IMG/VR virus record: IMGVR_UViG_3300008108_000041
Location: 1 to 64,000 of that record
Strand: one strand, 5' to 3'
Origin: a virus
DNA: 64,000 nucleotides
Position numbers and translations under genes: made by a program. Shown here piece by piece: positions 44,687-53,329 of the stretch. Positions within the stretch are counted from its first letter, which is position 1, and each line of letters begins with the position of its first letter. The notes beneath the pieces were generated by a model, which did no database searches, had not been told where the DNA came from, and saw only the letters and a program-made list of their open reading frames with translations.

Positions 44687-45313
44687 ATGACACTAATTGC
44701 AAAACCCGCACCTAAGGTAAACTACCTTAACAATCGTGACATTTTAAAAGAAATACACCTGAGCAAAAACACCTACTGTTGTTATCGTGATCCAGCAATT
44801 GATCACCAATACGACATAATTTTGCCCAGTCTAGACAAAATCAATCAGCGCACCATTGTTGAAGCTCGCAGAAATCGAGCAGATCGTATCAAACGTGAAA
44901 CTGGTGAAGTGATTGATCAAAAGAAGATCCCCAACACAGATCTTGTGTTTAGAATCACCTGCTGGGAACACATACCCATGGCACCCAAAAAAGTTACCAA
45001 AGCCGCTGCCAAGAAAAAGAAACTGGAAGACATACTTGATTTGGATGATGTGTCAGAAGATCCGCTGGCAGATTTAATAGATGAACCTGTGCTAGACCCC
45101 ACACATGTGCGTGCAACTGGCGTGGCTACACCTACAACGAGGAAATGCGTGGACAAGCTCTACTTCAACTTAGTCAAATTGGTTTACAATTTGACGAATC
45201 TAAATCGCAAAACCCCTTTGCTTACTATACCGCTGCTATCACTAATAGCTTTACACGGATTCTTAACATTGAAAAGAAAAATCAAAATATCAGAGATGAC
45301 ATCCTGGAGATGA
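44687..45313 (+). CDS. 55: gp55-like late sigma factor, N-terminal part (frame breaks)
   Basis: The first 95 residues match the start of the late sigma factor of aquatic T4-like phages: LNNRDILKEIHLSKNTYC, YDIILPSLDKIN, R-x-RADRIKRE and FRITCWEHIPMAP. After a Lys-rich linker and acidic LEDILDLDDVSEDPLADLID segment, this frame loses similarity at about residue 140, and the rest of the ORF (about 65 residues, hydrophobic) does not look like a sigma factor. The expected continuation is in the -1 frame from about 45112. The central part between these blocks is also shorter than in relatives. So the gene is either mutated, mis-sequenced or joined by an unusual mechanism. Position before gp47 is as in T4. 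Confidence 0.65.
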   Translation: MTLIAKPAPKVNYLNNRDILKEIHLSKNTYCCYRDPAIDHQYDIILPSLDKINQRTIVEARRNRADRIKRETGEVIDQKKIPNTDLVFRITCWEHIPMAPKKVTKAAAKKKKLEDILDLDDVSEDPLADLIDEPVLDPTHVRATGVATPTTRKCVDKLYFNLVKLVYNLTNLNRKTPLLTIPLLSLIALHGFLTLKRKIKISEMTSWR

Positions 45314-45405
45314 ACGGCTTGAACCCATCGTGGACTAGACAGAACTCCGGCAAAGCTGGCATGGCTGCCATGTCCGGACCGGTTGTATCTAGTCTGGATC
45401 AGTAG
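45145..45405 (+). CDS. 55: gp55-like late sigma factor, C-terminal part in -1 frame
   Basis: The 86 residues from the ATG at 45145 are the conserved core of the late sigma: MRGQALLQLSQIGLQFDESK, then NPFAYYTAAITNSFTR (sigma region 2-like helix) and NIEKKNQNIRDDILEMNG. The homologous frame is open back to 45085 and reads NWRGYTYNEE just before this Met, which is expected in intact homologues, so the ATG is unlikely to be the natural start. The GAGG before it is only two bases away, too close for good initiation. No canonical -1 slippery heptamer is seen in the overlap. Without this part the upstream ORF would lack the core-binding helix. Confidence 0.6.
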   Translation: MRGQALLQLSQIGLQFDESKSQNPFAYYTAAITNSFTRILNIEKKNQNIRDDILEMNGLNPSWTRQNSGKAGMAAMSGPVVSSLDQ

Positions 45406-45417
45406 TATACTAGCAGG

Positions 45418-46434
45418 ATGACTAATCTATTCCGCAAAGCCGCAATCTTCACTGACATACATTTTGGACTCAAAAGCAATTCAACTCTGCACAATGAAGA
45501 TTGTTTGGCCTTTGTAAAATGGGCCACTGCTAAGGCCAAAGAGGAAGGGTGCGAAACTGCCATGTTTCTGGGTGACTGGCACAACAATCGAGCCAGCCTA
45601 AATATTGTTACCCTAAACTATAGCCTTCGATCATTAGAGCACCTAAATGCTAATTTTGACCGTGTGTATTTTATACCTGGGAATCACGATCTTTATTATC
45701 GCGACAAGCGTGATATTCAGAGCGTGGAGTGGGCACGTCATCTCCCCAATGTGGAAATATGTAACGATTGGTTTAGTAGCGGTGACGTCGTTATTGCTCC
45801 TTGGCTTTGCGGCGATGACCATAAACGTATTCCTAAACTAACTGGCAAGTACATGTTTGGACACTTTGAACTGCCCGGCTACTTGATGAATGCCATGGTA
45901 GAGATGCCAGACCATGGCGAAGTGCGCAGAGAAGACTTTGAGAATTTTGAACATGTATTCACCGGACACTTCCACAAGCGACAGACTAAAAAGAATATTA
46001 CCTACATCGGTAATGCGTTCCCTCATAATTATGCAGATGCTGGTGACGACGAACGAGGACTTACTATATTGGAGTGGGGAGCAGCGCCTGTTTTTCATGC
46101 TTGGCCTGCTCAACCGACGTATAGAGTATACGGACTCGCCAACCTTATTGACAACGCTCCGGCTCTTCTTAAGCCCAAAATGCATGTGCGTGTTGGACTA
46201 GACATTGAGATTTCATATGAAGAAGCCAACTTCATCAAAGAAACGTTTGTGAAAGACTACGACCTACGTGAGATGTCGCTTATTCCAAACAAAAACTCAG
46301 ATGTAGACACAGATATGGCGCCAGGCGAGATTAAATTTGAGTCAGTGGATCAAATTGTCACAGACCAACTCACTAACATTGAATCAGAATTCTACGACAA
46401 CAAGTTACTGTTAAAGATTTATCAAAACTTATGA
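45418..46434 (+). CDS. 47: Recombination nuclease subunit gp47 (Mre11/SbcD-like)
   Basis: 338 residues with all calcineurin-like phosphoesterase motifs: D13-x-H15 in FTDIHFG, GDWHNN (D53), GNHD (N89-H90-D91), GHFE and GHFHKR near 140-185. With gp46 it forms the Mre11-Rad50-like complex that resects double-strand ends during recombination-dependent replication. The C-terminal 100 residues would bind gp46. The ATG overlaps gp46's start in ATGA fashion, and it follows the gp55-like gene by 12 bases. Confidence 0.92.
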   Translation: MTNLFRKAAIFTDIHFGLKSNSTLHNEDCLAFVKWATAKAKEEGCETAMFLGDWHNNRASLNIVTLNYSLRSLEHLNANFDRVYFIPGNHDLYYRDKRDIQSVEWARHLPNVEICNDWFSSGDVVIAPWLCGDDHKRIPKLTGKYMFGHFELPGYLMNAMVEMPDHGEVRREDFENFEHVFTGHFHKRQTKKNITYIGNAFPHNYADAGDDERGLTILEWGAAPVFHAWPAQPTYRVYGLANLIDNAPALLKPKMHVRVGLDIEISYEEANFIKETFVKDYDLREMSLIPNKNSDVDTDMAPGEIKFESVDQIVTDQLTNIESEFYDNKLLLKIYQNL

Positions 46435-48512
46435 TACAAATACGAAATCTCACTGTTAAAAACTTCATGAGTGTAGGCGCAGCCACACAGGCCATTGACT
46501 TTGACCGCAATGATCTTACACTGGTGCTGGGTGAAAACTTAGACTTGGGTGGCGATGGATCGAGAAACGGCACAGGTAAGACCACAATCATCAATGCACT
46601 AAGTTATGCATTATATGGCCAAGCACTGTCAAACATCCGCAAAGACAATCTAGTAAACAAAACCAATGCCAAACACATGTTGGTCAGCTTAGACTTTCAT
46701 ATCAACGGCACAGACTACAAAATTGAACGTGGGCGCAAACCCAACGTACTCAAGTTCTATGTAAACAACGAACACAAGGCCGCAGAGGATGAGGCACAGG
46801 GAGATTCAAGAGAGACACAAGACGCCATAGAGCGTATTATTGGCATGAGCCATGACATGTTCAAACATGTGCTGGCGCTGAACACCTACACAGAACCGTT
46901 TCTAAGTTTGAAGGCCAATGACCAGCGCACAATCATTGAGCAGTTGTTAGGTATTACCTTGTTGAGTGAACGTGCGGACCGCATCAAAGAACTCAACCGA
47001 CAAACCAAAGATGCTATCCAGTCTGAAGAGTTTAGAATTCGTGCTGTGCAAGAAGCCAACAAACGCATCGAAGAACAGATTGAGAGTCTAAAGCGTAGGC
47101 AAGTGCTTTGGCAAAAGAAGTACGACAGTGACGTGGCTTATCTAGTTGGTCAGTATGACGATCTAGCAAAGATTGATATTGAACTAGAACTGCTGGCTCA
47201 CAAAGATCTAGCTGTGTGGTCTGCAAGAAAACAACAACAAGATGCATATACTGCTCTTGTTGGTCGACAAACTGCTTGGAAACAAAAACAACACAAAGAC
47301 ATTGGTGAGCTAGAATCAACCTACAACAAACTCAGTCATATCGACATCTTGGCAGAACTTCAAGCACACACAGATTTGGCTGCTTACATTCAAAAAGCCA
47401 AAGACATTACAGACTTAGAAAAATACATTGCTCGATGTGTAGCAGACGAGGCCAAAGAACAAAAGGTCATCAACAAACTCAAAGCCGAAATTGAAGAATT
47501 AAAAAATCACAAGTGCTATGCTTGCGGGCAAGACTTCCATGATACCAATCACGAAACAGTATTGGCAACAAAAGAAAAGGCCTTGCAAGAGGCAGCACTA
47601 CAAGCATTGTCTATCAATACTCAGTGGATGGAAAATACAGATGCGTTAACCGCATTGGGCGAGTTGGGTGCCAAACCCACAACACACTACCAAACAGAAA
47701 CAGAAGCTATTCGACATTCTAGTGAGTTGGAAAACATTCAACACAAGATTGATGCCAAACGTGCAGAAACAGATCCCTATGCTGAACAGTTAGCAGAACA
47801 CACACCTGTAGAAGTTGGCACACAACCTGTCACACATTATGATACCGAAACACAGGCAATCGATCATCGCAGTCGCATGAACACCCTGCTGACACAGATC
47901 AATGGCAAAGCACTAGAGACCGATCCGTATACAGAACAAATTACCGAAATGCAACAACAGGCCCTACAGGTTGTGAGTTACGATCACTTAAACGAACTTA
48001 CTAGAGTGCAAGACCATCAGGACTTCTTGCTCAAACTTTTGACCTCAAAAGACTCGTTTGTGCGTAAGAAGATTATTGAACAGAACTTGAGCTATTTGAA
48101 TCAACGTCTCACACACTACTTGGATAGAATTGGCTTACCACACACAGTGAAGTTCATGAACGACTTGACAGTGAGCATTGAAGAACTGGGTCGTGAACTG
48201 GATTTTGACAACTTGAGTCGTGGCGAACGCAATCGATTGATCTTAAGCATGAGCTGGGCATTCCGTGATGTTTGGGAAAGTTTGTACTCGCCCATCAACT
48301 TGTTGTTTATTGACGAGATGATTGACAACGGGTTGGACACACAAGGTGTGGAAAATGCACTAGGCCTGTTGAAGAAGATGAGTCGCGAACGCCACAAGTC
48401 AATCTGGCTGGTTAGTCATAGAGATGAACTTACTAGCAGAGTTGAAAACATTCTCAAAGTGATCAAAGAGAATGGCTTTACCAGCTACAACACAGATATA
48501 GAAGTGGCATGA
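46431..48512 (+). CDS. 46: Recombination ATPase gp46 (Rad50/SbcC-like)
   Basis: 693 residues. Walker A is in GDGSRNGTGKTT (41-52); the zinc-hook CYAC is at C362/C365; the ABC signature is LSRGERNRL and Walker B LLFIDEMIDNGLD near the C-terminus, followed by the H-loop VSHRDEL. Two coiled-coil stretches flank the hook; around residues 410-500 they include repeated PTTHYxTET and PVTHYDTET phrases, a small internal repeat. Pairs with gp47. Its stop overlaps the B12-type radical SAM gene by four bases, so the operon continues into unrelated metabolic genes. Confidence 0.93.
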   Translation: MIQIRNLTVKNFMSVGAATQAIDFDRNDLTLVLGENLDLGGDGSRNGTGKTTIINALSYALYGQALSNIRKDNLVNKTNAKHMLVSLDFHINGTDYKIERGRKPNVLKFYVNNEHKAAEDEAQGDSRETQDAIERIIGMSHDMFKHVLALNTYTEPFLSLKANDQRTIIEQLLGITLLSERADRIKELNRQTKDAIQSEEFRIRAVQEANKRIEEQIESLKRRQVLWQKKYDSDVAYLVGQYDDLAKIDIELELLAHKDLAVWSARKQQQDAYTALVGRQTAWKQKQHKDIGELESTYNKLSHIDILAELQAHTDLAAYIQKAKDITDLEKYIARCVADEAKEQKVINKLKAEIEELKNHKCYACGQDFHDTNHETVLATKEKALQEAALQALSINTQWMENTDALTALGELGAKPTTHYQTETEAIRHSSELENIQHKIDAKRAETDPYAEQLAEHTPVEVGTQPVTHYDTETQAIDHRSRMNTLLTQINGKALETDPYTEQITEMQQQALQVVSYDHLNELTRVQDHQDFLLKLLTSKDSFVRKKIIEQNLSYLNQRLTHYLDRIGLPHTVKFMNDLTVSIEELGRELDFDNLSRGERNRLILSMSWAFRDVWESLYSPINLLFIDEMIDNGLDTQGVENALGLLKKMSRERHKSIWLVSHRDELTSRVENILKVIKENGFTSYNTDIEVA

Positions 48513-49990
48513 CTGATGTTTTGATTTTAAGTATACCACGTTTGAGTGCCACTCGGCCTCAAAGTGCCTGTGGCATACTCAAATCAATTTGCAATCGTGC
48601 GGGCGTTACTTCAAAAGTTTTTGATATTAATTTGGACTTTTATCAAAATTTTAAATCTTCTAATCCGTCAACTGCCAATGCCATTGATCAATATTGGATA
48701 CAATGGAACAAAAATCTGTTGCCTGAGGAGAAAACAACTTACTCTAGTTGGTTGCAAGCATGGGTTGAAAAATTAATGGCTTTTGATTGCAAGATCATTG
48801 CAGTAAGTGTATTCAGTTGGGAAAGTCAACGATTTTGTCTTGACTTTTTTCCATTGTTGCGTAAAAATTTTACAGGCACAATCATTGTAGGCGGACAAGG
48901 TCTTATCAATGAACAAAACGGTAGCTTTAGTACCAAGATGCATTTTGCACACAAGTTAAAAAATCAAGGACTAATTGATCATTGGATTGCTGGAGAAGCT
49001 GAAAACAGTTTTTACAATTTTTTAACTGGTAGCAATGTACCTGGATTAGACAGTGATGTGTTGGTCAATGATGTTGATCTTGATACTAACAACATCGCAG
49101 ATTATAGTGACTTTGCAATAGAACAATATGTAACTGCCTACCCCGGCGGGGTATTGCCAATTGAAAGCAGTCGTGGATGTGTTAGAAGCTGTGCGTTTTG
49201 TGACATCCCCACACATGCTGGAGGATATAGATACAAAAACGGAAAGGTACTAGCTAATGAAATGATTGGCTATTACCAACAGTATGGTGTGCGTAACTTT
49301 TATTTTAACGATGCGTTGATGAACGGCAGCGTCAAAGATTTTAAACTATTTTTGAACTGCATCATTGAGTTTTATCAACAAAACAATTTACCTGACAGAT
49401 TCTTTACATTCAGTGGTTATTGGATTGTGCGAAGTGAAACTCAATTCAAAGAGCACAATTTTGAACTGCTAAGTCGTGCCGGAGGAGAAATGTTTGAAAC
49501 TGGAGTTGAGACTGGTAGCGAACGTTTGCGAAACATCATGAACAAGGGATTTTCAAACGCAGATCTTGAGTTTAACATACAGCAGTTCAGCAAGTACAAA
49601 ATGAAATTCTTCTTGTTGTTGCTGGTAGGGTTTCCAAATGAAACACAAACCGACTTTGAAGAGACCAAGAACTTGCTACGACGCTGGCAGAAATATGTTG
49701 CACTAGGAACTATTATTGGATGCAACTTAGGCACAGGATTGACAGTAGAACAAGGAACACCTATGTTTGATAATCCTGCAAAATTTAACATTGTTCCAAT
49801 CAAGGGCGACACCGCCAAAGGCATCAATTGGATTTGTACCACAACACCTGAACTTGACTATGCAGAACGTGTGCGTCGACGCATTGAACTGCACAAGTTG
49901 GCCGAAGATCTGGGATATACTATCTGGAAAGGTGATGATCACTTGAGTATTATCAAAGATCGATATCTTACGGAGTTGGCCAATGTCTGA
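48509..49990 (+). CDS. B12-binding-domain-type radical SAM protein
   Basis: 493 residues. The N-terminal 190 residues form a Rossmann-like domain of the cobalamin-binding kind (VLILSIPRL start, IIAVSVFSW, IIVGGQG), though no D-x-H-x-x-G ligand is seen, so B12 may bind base-off or not at all. The radical SAM motif CVRSCAFC is at C224, C228 and C231, preceded by ESSRG, the classic mark of this subfamily. Further motifs are FNDALMNG, ETGVETGSERLR and LLLVGFPNET. Enzymes of this class do methylations or rearrangements. It begins in an ATGA overlap with gp46 and its end overlaps the next gene by eight bases, so it is firmly tied to the recombination operon. Confidence 0.87.
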   Translation: MTDVLILSIPRLSATRPQSACGILKSICNRAGVTSKVFDINLDFYQNFKSSNPSTANAIDQYWIQWNKNLLPEEKTTYSSWLQAWVEKLMAFDCKIIAVSVFSWESQRFCLDFFPLLRKNFTGTIIVGGQGLINEQNGSFSTKMHFAHKLKNQGLIDHWIAGEAENSFYNFLTGSNVPGLDSDVLVNDVDLDTNNIADYSDFAIEQYVTAYPGGVLPIESSRGCVRSCAFCDIPTHAGGYRYKNGKVLANEMIGYYQQYGVRNFYFNDALMNGSVKDFKLFLNCIIEFYQQNNLPDRFFTFSGYWIVRSETQFKEHNFELLSRAGGEMFETGVETGSERLRNIMNKGFSNADLEFNIQQFSKYKMKFFLLLLVGFPNETQTDFEETKNLLRRWQKYVALGTIIGCNLGTGLTVEQGTPMFDNPAKFNIVPIKGDTAKGINWICTTTPELDYAERVRRRIELHKLAEDLGYTIWKGDDHLSIIKDRYLTELANV

Positions 49991-50477
49991 ATTTTTGTTT
50001 GAGTTTGATTACGATGATTATTTTGGTATCCCTACAGTCAAAATTTTTATTGATCAACAATGCTTGTATCAAGACACAGTGAAAAAACAAATTGTTGTGA
50101 ACACAGAGTTAGTGCCAGGTACTCACACATTGACTATAGAACACTTTGGTAAGCATGCCTGGAAACATCAGAATGCCGAACATGATCGTCATATTGAATT
50201 AAAATCTATTGTGGTCGACGGAGTAGATTTAGATCATCATGAACATTGCATGCTAACGCATCAAGGACGTTGGTACCCAGATTACAGTTTGGAGTGCATT
50301 ACGCCATGTCATTGGTTGGGCAACAACGGTACATGGATTTTGAATTTTGATGCGCCAGTATTGAATTGGATTATTAAAACAATCAATCCTGCAGGCGTGA
50401 GTCCAGAACAAACACTGGATCGCAGTGGCAATGACATACTCAAAGACACTTTGGACTTTTTTAAAATAAATGTTTGA
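49983..50477 (+). CDS. Small beta-sandwich-like protein of unknown function
   Basis: 164 residues beginning MSEFLFEFDYDDYFGIPTVK. The alternation of VKIFIDQQCLYQ, LVPGTHTLTIEHFGK and IELKSIVVDGVDLD resembles jelly-roll carbohydrate-binding modules, in which PG-x-H-x-L-x-I and a following VDGV turn are common. There are many His and Asp residues near 55-85 that could bind metal. Because it is overlapped at both ends by radical SAM genes, it may bring a sugar substrate to them; that is inference. No catalytic motif is seen. Confidence 0.6.
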   Translation: MSEFLFEFDYDDYFGIPTVKIFIDQQCLYQDTVKKQIVVNTELVPGTHTLTIEHFGKHAWKHQNAEHDRHIELKSIVVDGVDLDHHEHCMLTHQGRWYPDYSLECITPCHWLGNNGTWILNFDAPVLNWIIKTINPAGVSPEQTLDRSGNDILKDTLDFFKINV

Positions 50478-51558
50478 TTATAAAACTATTGACGAGTATC
50501 AGATAGAGATCACCAGCTATTGTAATGCTGCCTGTCCCCAGTGTCCTCGCAACCTCAACGGACATGGTATCAATCCTTACATGCCGTTAACACACTTATC
50601 ACGTGAAGTAATTGACCGTGCATTCTCTGAAGAATTGTGCAGTAGATTACGTCAAGTATTCTTTTGCGGCAGTTATGGCGATCCCATCATGCATCCAGAC
50701 TTTTTAGACATACTACGTGACTTTAGAAAGAAAGCTCCTACACTTTGGTTATACTTCCATACCAATGGCGGAGTACACGATCCTGATTACTGGGCAGAAG
50801 TTTCTAGTATCATGAACGGCTACGGACAAATTGACTTTGGTATTGACGGACTAGAAGATACTTTACATTTGTATAGAAAAAATGTAAAATACAACAAAGT
50901 TATTGAAAACGCCGCTGCGTTTATAAATGCTGGAGGACGAGCACAATGGAACTATATTGTATTCAAACACAACGAGCACCAAGTTGAGCAGGCCAAACAA
51001 CTGGCCAGCAGTATGAAATTTTTTAACATACTAATTCGAAACACTGGTAGATTTTTGAATCACACCACCCTGGAAGAGATGCCTGTGTGGCCAGTGGCCA
51101 AAAGTGACTATGTACTTGAACCACCTAGTGATGCACAGTACAAGAATCGCAGTATGACATTTTTACCTGAGTTAAAAAAGCAACAGAACTACTTTGCTAC
51201 TACTACTATCAAATGTGATGCCTTGCAAGGACGCAAAGTAGCTATCAACGCCGAAGGTGTTGTATTACCATGCAACTTTTTCAATCACAATTTGTATGAT
51301 GCAAGATTTTATGATGGATCAATGCCAGGAGCAAATGCATTAAGTCAGCCCGGTGGTCGCAATCAAGTACGAGACTTTTTGTTGTGTTACGGATTAGATA
51401 ATCTCAACATTCATAACAATAGCCTCGAAGGTGTTTTTGAAAATCCCATGTGGAGTGATTTAGTTGAATCGTTTACTCGTGATCGATTGTTTGAATGTGC
51501 TATGACATGCGGTGAAAAATTTACAAAAGTTTGGGATCAAGGAGGAAGCAAAAGATGA
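50470..51558 (+). CDS. Radical SAM protein with C-terminal SPASM-like cysteines
   Basis: 362 residues. The radical SAM motif is at the very start, CNAACPQC at C18, C22 and C25. A FCGSYGDP segment stands at the GGEP position. The C-terminal part has C in IKCDALQGRKVAINAEGVVLPC, the usual SPASM pattern, and another Cys pair in FECAMTCGE near 340-350, so one or more auxiliary clusters are likely. SPASM enzymes modify peptides, proteins or sugars such as aminoglycosides. It overlaps the 164-residue gene by eight bases and the dehydrogenase by four. Confidence 0.86.
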   Translation: MFDYKTIDEYQIEITSYCNAACPQCPRNLNGHGINPYMPLTHLSREVIDRAFSEELCSRLRQVFFCGSYGDPIMHPDFLDILRDFRKKAPTLWLYFHTNGGVHDPDYWAEVSSIMNGYGQIDFGIDGLEDTLHLYRKNVKYNKVIENAAAFINAGGRAQWNYIVFKHNEHQVEQAKQLASSMKFFNILIRNTGRFLNHTTLEEMPVWPVAKSDYVLEPPSDAQYKNRSMTFLPELKKQQNYFATTTIKCDALQGRKVAINAEGVVLPCNFFNHNLYDARFYDGSMPGANALSQPGGRNQVRDFLLCYGLDNLNIHNNSLEGVFENPMWSDLVESFTRDRLFECAMTCGEKFTKVWDQGGSKR

Positions 51559-52145
51559 AAATGTTAGTTACAGGCGGTAACCGAGGACTGGGGCAACACC
51601 TAGTGGATGTGTTTGGTGCTGACAGTGTCAGCAGATCCACAAACTTGGATATCACTGATGACCAAGCAGTCAAATTGATTGCTCAACAAAGTTTGAATTA
51701 TGATGTGTTTGTAAACAATGCATTTGATGGGCCACCACAAGAAGCCTGGGCCAACTTTGCACAAACAAACTTGTACATGGCAGTATACGACAAGTGGAAA
51801 AACGCTGGCAAAAGTGGGCACATCTTTAATATTGGATCAGTGGGCGAGCATCATATTGTTGCTGCTGAGCCTAGATTTGAAACGTACCGCGTGGCCAAGG
51901 CGGCACTGGCACATGCCAGCAGGCAGGGCACCCAGTCATTCAAACAAAATCTGGTGCAGTTCAGAACCACGCTAATCACACCTGATCGCTTGGACACAGA
52001 ACTAAGTCGTGGACGGCCCACCTGGACAGGAAACGGCATTAATTTAAAAGATATTAGCAATTTTATAACATACGCTATCTCTGTTGGTCCAAACACAGTG
52101 ATAGAAGAGGCAACTTTTTACGTAAACTTTGATCATAAATCATAA
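51555..52145 (+). CDS. Short-chain dehydrogenase/reductase (SDR)
   Basis: 196 residues from the ATG at 51555, which follows a GGAGG ribosome binding site at 51541-51545 and overlaps the upstream stop in ATGA fashion; an in-frame ATG at 51531 lies within the previous gene and is less likely. The cofactor motif TGGNRGLG is at residues 6-13, VNNAF matches the NNAG position, and the active-site Tyr-x3-Lys is Y111/K115, with a Ser in IGSVGE before it. At under 200 residues it is a short member. Substrate unknown. Last gene of the overlapping string that starts at gp47. Confidence 0.85.
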   Translation: MKMLVTGGNRGLGQHLVDVFGADSVSRSTNLDITDDQAVKLIAQQSLNYDVFVNNAFDGPPQEAWANFAQTNLYMAVYDKWKNAGKSGHIFNIGSVGEHHIVAAEPRFETYRVAKAALAHASRQGTQSFKQNLVQFRTTLITPDRLDTELSRGRPTWTGNGINLKDISNFITYAISVGPNTVIEEATFYVNFDHKS

Positions 52146-52178
52146 CTATAACACGAAAGGCAAACCCACTAAACGCAC

Positions 52179-52607
52179 ATGACATGGCTACATCAAGACA
52201 CCCCAGTTGAGACTCTGCCCGAAGAATGTGTAGGTTTTGTTTATCTAATCACAAATAATCTATCTGGACGCAAGTACATAGGCAAAAAATTAGCAAAATT
52301 TAGCAAAACAACATACAAAATAGTCAAACAAAAGAACGGCACAAAGAAGCGGAAGAAGATACGATCAAAGATTGATTCAGATTGGAGAGAGTACTACGGG
52401 TCAAGCCCAGAATTAACCGCAGACGTAATCACTTTAGGCACCGAAAACTTTACCAGAGAAATACTTTACTATTGTAAATCAAAATCAGAATGTTCGTACA
52501 TTGAAGCAAGAGAACAGTTCACAAGAAAAGTATTGGAATCAACAGATTATTATAACGGCCATATTCAAGTTCGTGTGCATGGCTCACACATCGTAGGAAA
52601 ATTATGA
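52179..52607 (+). CDS. GIY-YIG endonuclease, SegE-like
   Basis: 142 residues. The variant GIY-YIG motif is GFVYLITNN (19-27) followed by RKYIG (31-35), with a Lys/Arg-rich stretch at about 50-65 and an E in IEAREQF as the likely metal ligand. Proteins of this group are found scattered through T4-like genomes, similar to Seg homing endonucleases, and often mark sites of gene gain. It stands just before the putative structured RNA. Confidence 0.78.
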   Translation: MTWLHQDTPVETLPEECVGFVYLITNNLSGRKYIGKKLAKFSKTTYKIVKQKNGTKKRKKIRSKIDSDWREYYGSSPELTADVITLGTENFTREILYYCKSKSECSYIEAREQFTRKVLESTDYYNGHIQVRVHGSHIVGKL

Positions 52608-52870
52608 CTAAACTTGACTACAGTAAAACTAACAAAAGCGACACTGGCTTTTTGAATGATCCGTATTGGACTAATCCAAAGACAGGATTTGATAAAGCAT
52701 GGCACGAACAACGAAAAAAACTCAGGCAACAATTAGGCATACACGAAAATCATGAATGGGAAATAGTCAACAAACCTACCGGACCGCATGCAGGCAAAAT
52801 AGTTTGCAACACTTGCGGTGGAAAATTTGTTAATTGGATTCCAAAAGGTTATATTTTACCTAACACTTAA
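52604..52870 (+). CDS. Small CxxC protein of unknown function
   Basis: 88 residues, overlapping the endonuclease gene by four bases (ATGA). A single CNTCGG (C68, C71) lies near the C-terminus together with H47 and H50, so a zinc site is possible. The N-terminal half is charged and helical (KAWHEQRKKLRQQLG). Small proteins with this ending are common in aquatic T4-like phages; function unknown. Confidence 0.65.
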   Translation: MTKLDYSKTNKSDTGFLNDPYWTNPKTGFDKAWHEQRKKLRQQLGIHENHEWEIVNKPTGPHAGKIVCNTCGGKFVNWIPKGYILPNT

Positions 52871-53250
52871 GGTTGGCGGGCCAGTTTGTAATACCGCTGT
52901 GGAAAAACCGGGGAATAACCGGACACGTGACATATTGAGGCACTCCCGTCAGTAAATCTGACTATCCTGAAAAATTGGAAGTGAGTCTGAGGCTAGAACA
53001 ATAGGGCCGACGCATTGATATAGTATGAATGTTAGCATACGAGAACACCGGCTATAAAAATCTAAACACTAGGAACGAGGTTTAGAGCACGTAGAAATAT
53101 GTGTATCGTGGTAGGAAGGAAAAGCACAGAGTCCTTTAGCATACGGTGTATAATAAATTACCTACTTCCAATGTCTTGGCTAGTGATACTCACATGAAGA
53201 CAACAGCGGAACCGCGCAAAACGGTTCCGTCTGACTAGATCTATCTACAT
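52871..53250 (+). ncRNA. Putative structured non-coding RNA
   Basis: No coding frame of useful size covers this stretch. Reading the plus strand, a series of perfect or near-perfect hairpins occurs: GTCAG/CTGAC (52948-52962), GTATG/CATAC (53023-53040), TCTAAAC/GTTTAGA (53061-53086), CACGTA/TATGTG with a GAAA tetraloop (53088-53103), AAGGA/TCCTT (53116-53136) enclosed by GTAGG/CCTAC (53111-53165), and CGGAACCG/CGGTTCCG (53207-53229). This density and order are expected of a folded RNA. I could not match it to tmRNA, RNase P, group I intron or another class I know. The plus strand is preferred because the upstream genes run that way. Confidence 0.5.
53207..53229 (+). terminator. Strong hairpin at 3' end of the putative RNA
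   Basis: Eight-base-pair stem CGGAACCG/CGGTTCCG with a seven-base loop. No T-run follows, so it may be a structural element or a factor-assisted stop. Confidence 0.4.
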
Positions 53251-53261
53251 GAATACTTAAT

Positions 53262-53329
53262 CGCTTCGCTCTTGAAAATCAATCAATTAACGAGCGCAAG
53301 CGAAGTTAATAGACTTGCGTAGCAAGTCT
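53262..53329. terminator. Two inverted repeats at the convergent gene end
   Basis: CTTCGCT/AGCGAAG (53264-53270 and 53299-53305) is followed by AGACTTGC-GTA-GCAAGTCT (53311-53329), a perfect eight-base-pair hairpin next to TATAATAAG. They lie between the plus-strand RNA and the stop of the minus-strand nucleosidase gene and could end transcription from both sides. Confidence 0.5.

Noticed and set aside
45085-45145. Programmed -1 frameshift joining the two gp55-like frames
   Set aside because: No X-XXY-YYZ heptamer was found in the overlap and the central conserved part is also missing, so recoding does not explain it; kept only as a frame break.
47680-47860. Possible tandem duplication inside gp46
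   Set aside because: The repeated PTTHYxTET and PVTHYDTET phrases lie in the coiled coil and are too short and diverged to count as a separate element; noted in the gp46 entry.
52871-53328. Group I intron left after the GIY-YIG gene
   Set aside because: No recognisable P, Q, R and S core elements and no interrupted gene on either side.
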